NCBI RefSeq assembly: GCF_900005615.1 | Contig: NZ_LN832559.1 | Location: 960,837-1,024,836, forward strand | DNA: 64,000 bases | Direction of reading: 5' to 3' | Source: Paracoccus aminovorans | GTDB taxonomy: Bacteria > Pseudomonadota > Alphaproteobacteria > Rhodobacterales > Rhodobacteraceae | Part shown: positions 9,304 through 17,656 of the stretch, one piece after another | Layout of the letters: each line of letters begins with the position of its first letter | Position numbering within the stretch: position 1 is the stretch's first letter | Program-made: the position numbers and the translations under genes | The notes under the pieces: model-generated | What the model saw: only the letters and a program-made list of their open reading frames with translations | Database searches by the model: none | What the model was told of the DNA's origin: nothing

Positions 9304-10145
9304 TTACGTCCCGCAGTCTGCGGCCGTGCCGGCAGGGCGCCGGAATGCGGCCTGAGGAAAAGGATCAGCGTCACCGCCAGGAAGGCGGCCCAGACCAGGG
9401 CCTCGCCCAGGGTCGGCGCCTCGCGATAGCCCAGAAGGCCCGACAGCACCGTGCCCAAGGGGCCGGTTTCCGGCAGCACGCGGCTGAGGTCGTAGACCCG
9501 GTCCTGCAAGCCGTTCCACAGCCCGGCCTCGTGCAGCGCCTTGACCGAGCCCGACAGCAGCCCGGCCGCGACCAGCAGGATGAAGATGCCGGTCCAGCGG
9601 AAGAAGCGGCGCAGGTCCAGCGTCAATGCGCCGGCATACAGCCCCCAGCCCGCGCCCACCGCGACCAGCACCCCCAGAAGCGCGCCGATGGGCGCGGCGC
9701 CGTCCCGGCTTTGCTGGAAGATCGCCAGCAGGAAGAACACCGATTCCAGCCCCTCGCGCGCGACGGCCAGGAACACCATGCCGATCAGCGCCCAGGTGCC
9801 GGCGCTGCCCCGGTGCGACAGCGCCTCGTCGATGCCGGCATGCAGCTCGGCCTTGATCGAGCGCGCGGCGCGGCGCATCCAGAACACCATCCCGGTCAGC
9901 ACCGCCACCGCGATCAGGCCGATCATCGCCTCGAACAGCTCCTGCGTCTTTTGCGGAAAGCCGCTGGCCAGCAGCTGGATCGCGGCGCCGGCGAACAGCG
10001 ACAGCGCGACGGCCAGGAACACGCCCACCCAGATCGCCGGCAGCCATCCCCGACGGCCGGTCTGGCGCAGGTAGCTGGCGATGATCCCGACGATCAGCGC
10101 GGCCTCCAGCCCCTCGCGCAGCATGATGAGAAACGGAGCGAGCAT
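9300..10145 (-). CDS. efeU: Iron permease EfeU (FTR1 family)
   Basis: 281 residues from the ATG at 10145; the frame is open further upstream but that extension is charged and unlike a membrane protein. Two REGLE motifs, one in the first helix (MLREGLEAALIVG) and one in AREGLESVFF, are the iron-coordinating signature of FTR1 permeases, and about seven membrane helices are visible. First gene of efeU-efeO-efeB-M75, which imports iron across the inner membrane. A sigma70-like promoter lies about 110 bp upstream. Confidence 0.95.
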   Translation of the reverse strand: MLAPFLIMLREGLEAALIVGIIASYLRQTGRRGWLPAIWVGVFLAVALSLFAGAAIQLLASGFPQKTQELFEAMIGLIAVAVLTGMVFWMRRAARSIKAELHAGIDEALSHRGSAGTWALIGMVFLAVAREGLESVFFLLAIFQQSRDGAAPIGALLGVLVAVGAGWGLYAGALTLDLRRFFRWTGIFILLVAAGLLSGSVKALHEAGLWNGLQDRVYDLSRVLPETGPLGTVLSGLLGYREAPTLGEALVWAAFLAVTLILFLRPHSGALPARPQTAGRK

Positions 10146-10254
10146 CGGCCTGTCCCCAGCTTGGTCGCGGTGCGGGTCCGGGTGGCGGTCGTGCGGGCCA
10201 GCCGGGCGGGCATCTCGGTCAACGTGCCCGTCCGACATGGCCGGGCAACCCGAG

Positions 10255-10282
10255 TCATTAAGGCGGAAATCGGCAAAGTCAA
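10255..10282 (-). promoter_or_regulatory. Probable promoter of the efeUOB operon
   Basis: Read on the minus strand: TTGACT, 16 bp, TAATGA, about 110 bp upstream of efeU. The long leader between it and the ATG is uncharacterised. No clear Fur, Irr or RirA box could be assigned by eye. Confidence 0.55.
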
Positions 10283-10322
10283 TCCAGACCGAAATGCTAG
10301 GAAAGCGCCGCGACCCTGTGTC

Positions 10323-11297
10323 TCAGCCGCGGCCGTGCGGCTGGTCCCAGTCGATCAGCGGGTTGATCGGGATGATGCCGTAAGGGTTTATGGTGGGATG
10401 GCTGCGATAGTAATGCCGCAGGATATGGTCGAAATGCACGGTCTCGGCGACGCCCGGCCATTGATACAGCTCGCGCGTCCAGCCCCAGAGGTTCGGATAT
10501 TCCCGCAGCCATTTGCGATTGCACTTGAAATGCGTGTGATAGACCGGATCGAAGCGCAGCATGGTGGTGAACAGCCGCCAGTCCGCCTCGGTGATGCGGG
10601 TGCCGCACAGATAGCGGTTCTGCGCCAGATGGGCGTCGAGCCAGTCCATGGTCTGGAACACCGGCACCACCGCCTCGTCATAGGCGGCCTGGGTGGTGGC
10701 GAAACCGGCCTTGTAGACGCCGTTGTTCACCGGCTCGTAGATCCGTTCGTTCATGGCGTCGATCCGCTCCAGCAGATCGGCCGGGCAATAGTCGTCGCGG
10801 TTGCCGGTGACGGCGTCGAAGGCGCTGCCCAACATGCGGATGATCTCGGCGCTTTCGTTGCTGACGATGGTGGCGCGGGTCTTGTCCCACAGCACCGGTA
10901 CCGTCACCTGCCCCGAGGTGCGGGGGTTCGCCTTGAGATAGAGGTCGCGCAGGAAGGGCAGGCCGTACAGCCGGTCGCCGGTCGCGCCGGGAAAATCGGT
11001 CGCGAAGGTCCAGCCCTCGGACAGCATGTCGGGATGCACCACCGAGACGCCGATATGCGGCGTCAGTTCCTTCAGCGCCCGATAGATCAGCGCCCGATGC
11101 GCCCAGGGGCAGGCGTAGGAGACATAGAGGTGATAGCGCCCGCTTTCGGCCGGAAAGCCGCCTTCGCCGCTGGGGCCGGGGCGGCCGTCGGCGGTGATCC
11201 AGTTGCGCCAGGCCGTTACGGTGCGCTGGAAGCGCCCGCCGCTGGTTTCGGTGTCGTACCAGTGGTCCTGCCAGATGCCGTCCACCAACCGTCCCAT
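10323..11297 (-). CDS. Glutathionyl-hydroquinone reductase (Xi-class GST, YqjG/ECM4 family)
   Basis: 324 residues, the usual family length. The N-terminal thioredoxin-like domain carries the CPWA motif (SYACPWAHRALIY) whose Cys is catalytic in Xi-class enzymes. The C-terminal helical domain contains LCGTRITEADWRLFTTMLRFDPVY-type sequence. It reduces glutathionyl-hydroquinones with glutathione in the cytoplasm. It stands alone, reading left, with its promoter presumably in the gap shared with the TonB receptor. Confidence 0.93.
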   Translation of the reverse strand: MGRLVDGIWQDHWYDTETSGGRFQRTVTAWRNWITADGRPGPSGEGGFPAESGRYHLYVSYACPWAHRALIYRALKELTPHIGVSVVHPDMLSEGWTFATDFPGATGDRLYGLPFLRDLYLKANPRTSGQVTVPVLWDKTRATIVSNESAEIIRMLGSAFDAVTGNRDDYCPADLLERIDAMNERIYEPVNNGVYKAGFATTQAAYDEAVVPVFQTMDWLDAHLAQNRYLCGTRITEADWRLFTTMLRFDPVYHTHFKCNRKWLREYPNLWGWTRELYQWPGVAETVHFDHILRHYYRSHPTINPYGIIPINPLIDWDQPHGRG

Positions 11298-11656
11298 ATC
11301 GTCCTCCGCTTGCCGTTTGCCGGCCCAGCATAGCCGATGAACTGCCGGCGATTAACAGGCTGCCGAAAAACTCCATCCGACACTGGACTTGGGCCAGAAG
11401 CCGGGAAATCCTCCTCAATTCGGCCGAAAACATTCCACTTTCGCGCCGATCCGCAACGATTCCGGGATGATTTCCGGGTCGGCATCTTATCAAGATCCTT
11501 TTTCATCAGCCTGTTATGGCCGAGCGGCCCCTGTCGCAGGCGGGCCTCCGCCGGGACTGGGCCGGCGCGGTTGACAATCACGAAACGGTGAGCCAAAGCG
11601 GCGGAACAGCCAGCCCGTGCCAGCACCGTGTTTTTCCTTCAGGAAAGGTGTGTTCC
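11298..11656. other. Intergenic region between divergent GST and TonB receptor genes
   Basis: About 360 bp with no supported gene. It must contain both start regions. A TTGACA hexamer at 11571-11576 points toward the receptor but has no good -10 at 17 bp. No iron-regulator box was recognised. Confidence 0.4.
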
Positions 11657-13774
11657 ATGGTCTGGAAACTGTCGTTGGCTGCCGGGCTGCTGGCCTCGGG
11701 CGCCGTCCTTCCCGCCTTTGCCCAGGACCGTCCGCTGGTGCTGGACGAGGTCGTCCTGACCACCGCGGCCGAGACCGCCACCGGCCCGGTCGAGGGCTTC
11801 GTCGCCACGCGAAGCGCAACCGCCAGCAAGACCGACACCCCGCTGCTGGAAACCCCGGCCTCGGTCAGCGTGGTCAGCGCCGCCGACGTCGCGGCGCGCG
11901 GCGGCGTCGCCAATGTCGGGCAGGCCCTGGCCTATGTGCCCGGCGTCTCGCTCTCGTCCTCCTTCGGCGTCACCACCGACAGCGATTTCTCGATCCGCGG
12001 CTTCAACAGCTGGGGCGGGAACTACCTGGACGGGCTGAAGGTCGGCACCGGCATGACCCGCGCCGGCCAGCCCACGGTCGAGCCCTACGGCATGGAGCGG
12101 TTCGAGGTCCTGCGCGGCCCGGCCTCGGTGCTTTACGGGCAGGTGACGCCCGGCGGCATGGTCAACACCGTCAGCAAGCGCCCCACCTTCCAGGACAGCC
12201 GCGAGACGATGCTGCGCTATGGCAGCTACGGCCAGGTGCAGACCGGGCTGGACCTGAACGGCGCCAATGGCGACGGCACGCTGGGCTGGCGCTTCGTCGG
12301 CTATGCGCAGTCGGGCGGCACGCAGATGGACGATGTGCAGGACGACCGCATCTATCTGGCGCCCAGTCTGACCTGGCGGCCGACAGACCGGACCGAGATC
12401 ACCTTCCTGGCCTCGTGGCGGCAGCTGCGCGGGCAGGAATGGGCCAATGAGGTGGACCGCGCGGTGCTGGAAACCGTGTCGCCGTCCTTCAACCCCGGCG
12501 AGCCGGGCTTCGACCGCCGCGATTCCGATCAATACGCCATCGGCTACGAGCTGACGCACCGCTTCGGCGACGACCTGAAGCTGGTGCAGAACCTGCGCTT
12601 CTATCGCATGGACGGCACCTATCATCAGGTCTTTGCCTGGAACGGCTCGACCGGCAACCCGGACCGGCCCTATGAGGTCGCGCGCGAGGCCTATCTTCAG
12701 GACATGACCGTCGACGTGTTCGACGTCGATACCCGGCTGCAATGGAACGCCCAGGCCGGGGCCACCCGCCACACGCTGCTGGCCGGGGTCGATTACTCGA
12801 ACATCAAGACCCGGATGAAGACGCAATGGGGCGCCGCGGCGCCCCTCGACTTCGCCGATCCGGTGCGCGGGCTGCCCATCGGCCCCTTCGACCCGGTGAT
12901 CCGCGACGACGAATGGAAGCGCGAGCTGGGCGTCTATCTGCAGGACAGCATCGAGGCCGGGCCGTGGCGCGCGACCCTGGGCGGGCGCTGGTCGCGGACC
13001 ACGAACGGCGAGGACGCCAGCGTCGCCGCCTGGAACTACGAGCGCAAGCAGAAGGCTTTCGTCGGCAATGCCGGGCTGCTCTACCTGACCGATACCGGCT
13101 TCGCGCCCTATGTCAGCTATGCCCAGTCCTTCCAGCCCGAGACCGGCACCGACTGGCAGGGCCGCCCCTTCGACCCGACCGAGGCCGAGCAATACGAGGT
13201 CGGCGTGAAATACCAGCCGCCGGGGACCGACGCGTTGCTGACGGTGTCCGCCTATCGCATCACCCAGCAGAACCTGCTGACCACCGACCCCGAGCACCCG
13301 GATTTCTCGCGCCAGACCGGCGAGGTGCAGGTCAAGGGCATCGACCTGGAAGGCCGGATGCGGCGCGGCGACTGGGACCTGTCGCTGGCCTGGACCTGGC
13401 TGGATTCCGAGATCACCAGCAACGAGGACGGCAACCAGGGCAACGAATACACCGTGCCGCGCCATACCGCCTCGGTCTGGGCGGATTACGCGCCGCAGCA
13501 GGGGGCGCTGGCGGGTTTCCACATCGGCGGCGGCCTGCGCTACACCGGGCGGAGCTGGGGGGACGACGCCAATACCGTGCGCAACGACTCGCTTCTGGAG
13601 GCGGATCTGGCGCTGGGCTACGACTTCGGCACCCGCGATCCGGCGCTGGACGGGCTGCGGCTGGACCTGAACGCGCGCAACCTGGGCGCGGGCAAGCACA
13701 CGCGCTGCACCGCCTGGGGCTGCTATTACAACGAACAGCCCTCGGCCAGCATGACCCTGGCCTGGAAGTTCTGA
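11657..13774 (+). CDS. TonB-dependent siderophore receptor
   Basis: 705 residues from the ATG at 11657, chosen because AGGAAAGG precedes it by 8 nt and the protein then starts with a classic signal peptide ending PAFAQ. A plug domain follows (ETPASVSVVSAADV to about residue 190, including RGFN and EVLRGPASVLYG), then a large beta barrel, ending ASMTLAWKF with the terminal Phe needed for outer-membrane insertion. By family it imports ferric siderophores using TonB energy. It lies next to efeUOB, suggesting a local iron-acquisition region. The ligand cannot be inferred. Confidence 0.93.
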   Translation: MVWKLSLAAGLLASGAVLPAFAQDRPLVLDEVVLTTAAETATGPVEGFVATRSATASKTDTPLLETPASVSVVSAADVAARGGVANVGQALAYVPGVSLSSSFGVTTDSDFSIRGFNSWGGNYLDGLKVGTGMTRAGQPTVEPYGMERFEVLRGPASVLYGQVTPGGMVNTVSKRPTFQDSRETMLRYGSYGQVQTGLDLNGANGDGTLGWRFVGYAQSGGTQMDDVQDDRIYLAPSLTWRPTDRTEITFLASWRQLRGQEWANEVDRAVLETVSPSFNPGEPGFDRRDSDQYAIGYELTHRFGDDLKLVQNLRFYRMDGTYHQVFAWNGSTGNPDRPYEVAREAYLQDMTVDVFDVDTRLQWNAQAGATRHTLLAGVDYSNIKTRMKTQWGAAAPLDFADPVRGLPIGPFDPVIRDDEWKRELGVYLQDSIEAGPWRATLGGRWSRTTNGEDASVAAWNYERKQKAFVGNAGLLYLTDTGFAPYVSYAQSFQPETGTDWQGRPFDPTEAEQYEVGVKYQPPGTDALLTVSAYRITQQNLLTTDPEHPDFSRQTGEVQVKGIDLEGRMRRGDWDLSLAWTWLDSEITSNEDGNQGNEYTVPRHTASVWADYAPQQGALAGFHIGGGLRYTGRSWGDDANTVRNDSLLEADLALGYDFGTRDPALDGLRLDLNARNLGAGKHTRCTAWGCYYNEQPSASMTLAWKF

Positions 13775-14538
13775 CACCGGCGCGGTCGTGCGGGCATGGG
13801 CGTGCCTCGCGCGGCCGCGAGATGGAGTTCCCAAGCAAGAGGGGATCGCAAGGCACTGGGCTTTCGCCGCGACTGCGCCGGCGCTCGGAGCAACCGACAC
13901 CGGCATAATGGGAGAGCAGACGCGCAGAATTCGCGGCGATTCTTGTCAGGGCAGCGGAACCGGCTAGAGGGTCGCCCATCGCCTCGACTGCCCCGCGACC
14001 GCCGCAGTTCTGATGCATCGTTCTGCGGCCTCCGAGCCGGGCTGTCGGTTGGAGCGGTGATGGCGGCGGCTACGATTGCATTCTGCGCCGTGGCGTCAAA
14101 GCGTCCGGGGTCGCACCGACGAAGGCGATGCCGACCTTGACCGCGGTTCCAGCGGTCCGCCCGCTGTCTCAAAACCGCCGTATCCGGGCCGGAACGCGGT
14201 TGGTGCGGGCTTGCTGCGGTGAAAAGGATCGCGTGCAGGAAAAGTTCTGTCCGGCCTACCCGGCATAAACGAATTCGTGGCCAACCCCGCGCGTCGCCGA
14301 GGCCGCCTCCGTCGAAGCGGGATCTTTTGCGGGGCCAAGCCGATGGGACCGTCCTCAGGCAAGCATCGGGATCGCAGAAGGACGCGCCCTGAAGGCACCA
14401 AGCGTGCCCCTGGCTTCGAAGGGCCGAGCCAGCCGTACCTTTTCCTGTGCCCGTATGCGTTGATGCAGACAGATGGCGGTTTGCATCCACCGCCACGCCG
14501 GTCCCATCCGGGGGGACTGCCACGGCGGTGGGCGCGGG
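13775..14538. other. About 760 bp without a recognisable gene
   Basis: Several ORFs of 95-115 codons cross this stretch on both strands, but none has a Shine-Dalgarno site, plausible composition or a familiar motif. It could be decayed coding sequence between the receptor and the sulfide module. No terminal inverted repeats or transposase motifs were seen. Confidence 0.4.
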
Positions 14539-14567
14539 TTGACGATATATTCGCATTCCTGTAGATA
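14539..14567 (+). promoter_or_regulatory. bigR promoter with BigR-like operator in the spacer
   Basis: TTGACG (14539-14544), 17 bp, TAGATA (14562-14567). The spacer begins ATATATTCGCAT, the same 12-mer found in the spacer of the pdo-operon promoter at 18581-18609. The predicted transcription start falls around 14574, that is, on the start codon of the regulator, implying a leaderless transcript and autoregulation. Confidence 0.65.
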
Positions 14568-14574
14568 TGCAGTG

Positions 14575-14907
14575 ATGATCGACGAAACCCAATCGCAACG
14601 CGCGCCGATGGACCCCGAGGCGATGCGTTCGGCCGCCGCCGAGGCCAGCGAGTTCCTGAAGTCGCTGGGCAATCCGCATCGGCTGATGATCCTTTGCGCG
14701 CTGAACACGGGCGAGCGGTCGGTAGGCCAGCTGGCCGAGTTCCTGGGCATCCGCGACTCGACCGTCTCGCAGCACCTGGCGCTCTTGCGCCGCGACCGCA
14801 TCATCGCCGGGCGGCGCGACGGGCAGGTGATCTGGTATCGCATCGCAAGCGAACCCGCCCGCCGGATGATGGCGGTGCTCTACGACAGTTTCTGCGCCGC
14901 GCCCTGA
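14575..14907 (+). CDS. bigR: BigR/SqrR-type ArsR-family persulfide-sensing repressor
   Basis: 110 residues from the ATG at 14575. A GTG just before it is in frame, and neither has a Shine-Dalgarno site. Winged-helix ArsR fold with recognition helix DSTVSQHLALLRRDRI. Cys41 (MILCAL) and Cys107 (YDSFCAAP) sit where BigR and SqrR repressors have their redox pair, which forms a di- or polysulfide bridge on exposure to sulfide and releases DNA. Convergent with the sulP gene, their 3' ends overlapping by 28 bp. The shared operator suggests it represses both itself and the operon starting at 18535. Confidence 0.85.
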   Translation: MIDETQSQRAPMDPEAMRSAAAEASEFLKSLGNPHRLMILCALNTGERSVGQLAEFLGIRDSTVSQHLALLRRDRIIAGRRDGQVIWYRIASEPARRMMAVLYDSFCAAP

Positions 14908-16619
14908 GCCTCGGCGCCGCGCAGCCGGCAGATCGCCTCGTGCTGGGACAGGAACACCTGGCCCGACAGGTGATGCAGGAAATCGCTGCGCTTGAGCCGG
15001 TCCATCACCGGCCCCTTGACCTCGGACAGATGGAACCTCACCCCGCTTTCGGCCAGGCGGCGGTTGATCTCTTCCAGGCTTTTCAGCGCGCTGGCGTCGA
15101 TGTCGCTGACGGCGGGACACATCAGCACCACATGCCGCAGCCGCGGATGCTCGGCCACCAGCGCGGCGATGCGATCCTCCAGGAAGCGGGAATTGGCGAA
15201 ATATAGGCTTTCGTCCACGCGCAGGGACAGGATCTCGGGCCAGGTGACGACCTCGTGGCGCAGGACGTTGCGGAAATGCTCGGTCCCCGGCACCTGCCCG
15301 ACCACCGCCATATGCGGGCGCGCGCTGCGATACAGCTGCATGACCAGCGACAGGGCGACGCCGGTGCCGATGCCCTGTTCCACCCCCAGCGCCAGCGTGA
15401 CCAGAATGGTCGCGGCCATGGCGGCGAAATCCTGCCGCGAATAGGCCAGCACCCGCAGGACGGCCCGCAGATCCACCAGCGACAGCACCGCCAGGATGAT
15501 GGTCGCGGCCAGCACCGCCTGCGGCAGATCGGCCAGCAGCGGCGTCAGGAACAGCGCCGCGCCGGCGATGCCGATGGCGGTGAAGATGCCGGCCGCCGGG
15601 GTGCGGGCGCCCGCATCCTCGTTCACCACCGAACGCGCGAAGCCGCCCGTAACCGGGAAGCCGCCGCTCAGCCCGGCGGCAATGTTGGCGGCGCCCAGGC
15701 CGACCAGCTCCTGGTCGGGGGCGATGCGCTCGCGCCGCCGGGCGGCGAGCGTCTGCCCGACCGAGACCGACTCGACGAAGCCCACGACCGAGATCAGCGC
15801 CGCCGCCGGCGCCAGCGCGGCCAGCAGGTCGATAGACAGCGCCGGCAGGCCGGGCACCGGCAAGCCCTGCGGGATGCTGCCGACCAGCGCCACGCCCTTG
15901 GCGCCCAGGTCAAGCGCCCGCGCCAGCAGGATCGAGACCGCGATGGCCAGGATCGGCGCCGCCCGCGCCAGCATGTCGGCCAGCCAGCCCGGCAGGCCGG
16001 CGGCGGTCAGTCCGCGCCGGGCCCAGCGGCGCGCGGCGTAAAGAAACGCCAGCGCGCCCAGGCCGACCGCCAGGGTCCAGCCGTTGACCCGTCCGGCCTG
16101 CGCCAGCAGCGCCGGGACGATCTCGGCCAGGGTGGTGCCGCCGGCCTGGATGCCCAGGATATGCTTGACCTGACCGGCCGCGATCAGCAGGCCCGAGGCG
16201 GTGATGAAGCCCGACATCACCGGATGGCTGAGGAAATTCGCCAGGAATCCCAGCCGGAACAGGCCTGCGCCGACCAGCATCGCCCCCGACAGCAGCGCCA
16301 GCGTCATGGCCGCCGCCTGCGGGCTGGCCAGCCCCTGCGCCGCCACCGGCGCGACGGCCGAGGCCGTCATCAGCGACACCACCGCCACCGGCCCGACCGC
16401 CAGAACCCGCGAGGTGCCGAAGGCGGCATAGGCGACCAGCGGCAGGATCGAGGCGTAAAGCCCGGCCTCGGGCGGCAGGCCGGCCAGCATGGCATAGGCC
16501 AGGCTCTGCGGGATCAGCATGATGGTGACGATGACCGCCGCCAGCAGGTCGGCGGCCAGCGTCCCGCCGTCATAGCCCCGCGCCCATTGCAGCGCGGGCA
16601 GGCGTCCCGACCGGCTCAT
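14880..16619 (-). CDS. SulP-family anion permease with STAS domain
   Basis: 579 residues. The N-terminal ~400 residues form a multi-helix SLC26/SulP transporter (IPQSLAYAMLAGLPPEAGLY signature near residue 37). The C-terminal STAS domain has VVLMCPAVSDIDASALKSL near residues 495-515. The family carries sulfate, sulfite or other anions. As last gene of a persulfide-detoxification operon, moving oxidised sulfur such as sulfite or sulfate is the likely job. Its start overlaps the upstream gene's stop by four bases. Confidence 0.9.
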   Translation of the reverse strand: MSRSGRLPALQWARGYDGGTLAADLLAAVIVTIMLIPQSLAYAMLAGLPPEAGLYASILPLVAYAAFGTSRVLAVGPVAVVSLMTASAVAPVAAQGLASPQAAAMTLALLSGAMLVGAGLFRLGFLANFLSHPVMSGFITASGLLIAAGQVKHILGIQAGGTTLAEIVPALLAQAGRVNGWTLAVGLGALAFLYAARRWARRGLTAAGLPGWLADMLARAAPILAIAVSILLARALDLGAKGVALVGSIPQGLPVPGLPALSIDLLAALAPAAALISVVGFVESVSVGQTLAARRRERIAPDQELVGLGAANIAAGLSGGFPVTGGFARSVVNEDAGARTPAAGIFTAIGIAGAALFLTPLLADLPQAVLAATIILAVLSLVDLRAVLRVLAYSRQDFAAMAATILVTLALGVEQGIGTGVALSLVMQLYRSARPHMAVVGQVPGTEHFRNVLRHEVVTWPEILSLRVDESLYFANSRFLEDRIAALVAEHPRLRHVVLMCPAVSDIDASALKSLEEINRRLAESGVRFHLSEVKGPVMDRLKRSDFLHHLSGQVFLSQHEAICRLRGAEAQGAAQKLS

Positions 16620-17023
16620 CCCCGCAGCCAGCGGGCCAGCACCAGCCCGCCCAGCATGGCGCCGACAAAGATCACCGCGTCGGGCTGGCCCAGGCCAAGC
16701 GCCGGGATCGCGCCGCCCGGGCAGAAGCCGGCGATGCCCCAGCCCACCCCGAACAGCGCCGAGCCGCCGATCAGCCTGGGGTCGAGGTCGCGCCGCGTCG
16801 GCAGGTGGAAGCGGATGTCGAACAGCGGCTCGGCGCGGCGCAGCACCAGCCGGTAGCCGACGAAGGTCACGGCCAGCGCGCCGGCCATGACGAAGGCCAG
16901 CGACGGGTCCCAGGTCCCGGCCAGGTCGAAGAAGTCCAGCACCTTGGCGGGGTTGATCATGCCCGACAGCGCGATGCCGGCGCCGAAGATCAGCCCGGCC
17001 AGCAGGGCAGAGAGCAGCCGCAT
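16616..17023 (-). CDS. YeeE/YedE-family transporter, C-terminal half (DUF6691-type)
   Basis: 135 residues with about four membrane helices. It contains SGMINPAKVLDFFDLAGTWD and GIAGFCPGGAIPALG; the Cys in GFCPGG matches the conserved Cys of thiosulfate/sulfur-carrying YeeE/YedE proteins. It follows its partner half after one base (TGAGATG), so the pair together makes the equivalent of one full YeeE/YedE channel in the inner membrane. Likely moves a sulfur compound in the persulfide pathway. Confidence 0.88.
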   Translation of the reverse strand: MRLLSALLAGLIFGAGIALSGMINPAKVLDFFDLAGTWDPSLAFVMAGALAVTFVGYRLVLRRAEPLFDIRFHLPTRRDLDPRLIGGSALFGVGWGIAGFCPGGAIPALGLGQPDAVIFVGAMLGGLVLARWLRG

Positions 17024-17024
17024 C

Positions 17025-17444
17025 TCAGAACCCCCCGATCACATGGCGGATGGTGAAGACCGTGGCAAAGGCCGCCAGCATGAAGCTGGCCGTCGCCACC
17101 AGCGACCGCGGCGACAGCCGGGCATTGCCGCAGACCCCGTGGCCCGAGGTGCAGCCGCCGGCATGGCTGGCGCCGATCCCGGCCAGCAGCCCGCCGATCA
17201 CCAGCCAGGGCTGCGGCACCGGGCTGTCGAAGGGCACCCGCGCGCCAAGCGCCAGCATCAGCGCCGGCGCGGCCATGGCGCCCAGCAGGAAGGCCAGCCG
17301 CCAGCCGCGGCCGGGCTCGAAAAGCGCGCCGGACAGCATGCCGGTCATGCCCGCGATCCTGCCCAGCGCCGCCATCAGCCAGACGGCGGCCAATCCGATC
17401 AGAGCTCCGCCCAGGGCGGATTGCAGCGGCGTGAACGCGGTCAT
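17025..17444 (-). CDS. YeeE/YedE-family transporter, N-terminal half
   Basis: 139 residues from the ATG at 17444, which overlaps the upstream DUF2892 stop (ATGA). The long upstream extension of this frame is out-of-frame sequence of the neighbours. Four membrane helices are visible, plus HAGGCTSGHGVCGNARLSPRS, the Cys-containing signature of YeeE/YedE transporters. It pairs with the next gene in a split two-subunit arrangement, common in BigR-regulated operons. Confidence 0.88.
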   Translation of the reverse strand: MTAFTPLQSALGGALIGLAAVWLMAALGRIAGMTGMLSGALFEPGRGWRLAFLLGAMAAPALMLALGARVPFDSPVPQPWLVIGGLLAGIGASHAGGCTSGHGVCGNARLSPRSLVATASFMLAAFATVFTIRHVIGGF

Positions 17445-17644
17445 TTCCGGCCGCAGCTGCTGATGCCGAACAGCGCATAGGCCGGGCAGAACCGGGACAG
17501 GGCGGTCAGCACCAGCACGGCCCCCACCAGCAGCGCCGCCCATTGGCCCCAGCCCGTCAGCCCGGCCAGCAGGCCCAGCAGGATCAGCGCCACGCCCAGC
17601 ACGGCGCGCAGGCCGCGGTCGATATTGCCGAGATTCGCTTTCAT
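17441..17644 (-). CDS. DUF2892 (YgaP-like transmembrane) protein
   Basis: 67 residues: NIDRGLRAVLGVALILLG, a second hydrophobic helix, then FCPAYALFGISSC. This is the two-helix domain found fused to rhodanese in YgaP and alone in many persulfide operons. The two C-terminal Cys residues are conserved in the family and could handle sulfane sulfur, which is inference. It lies 12 bp after the hydrolase gene and overlaps the next gene by four bases. Confidence 0.88.
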   Translation of the reverse strand: MKANLGNIDRGLRAVLGVALILLGLLAGLTGWGQWAALLVGAVLVLTALSRFCPAYALFGISSCGRK

Positions 17645-17656
17645 CGGGTCTCTCCT

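Noticed and set aside
11571..11600. TTGACA upstream of the TonB receptor as a full promoter
   Set aside because: No acceptable -10 at 16-18 bp, so only the hexamer is noted.
13726..15120. A 464-codon minus-strand open frame crossing the end of the receptor and bigR
   Set aside because: It spans two unrelated genes and the gap between them, is Arg-rich, and has no motif or ribosome site.
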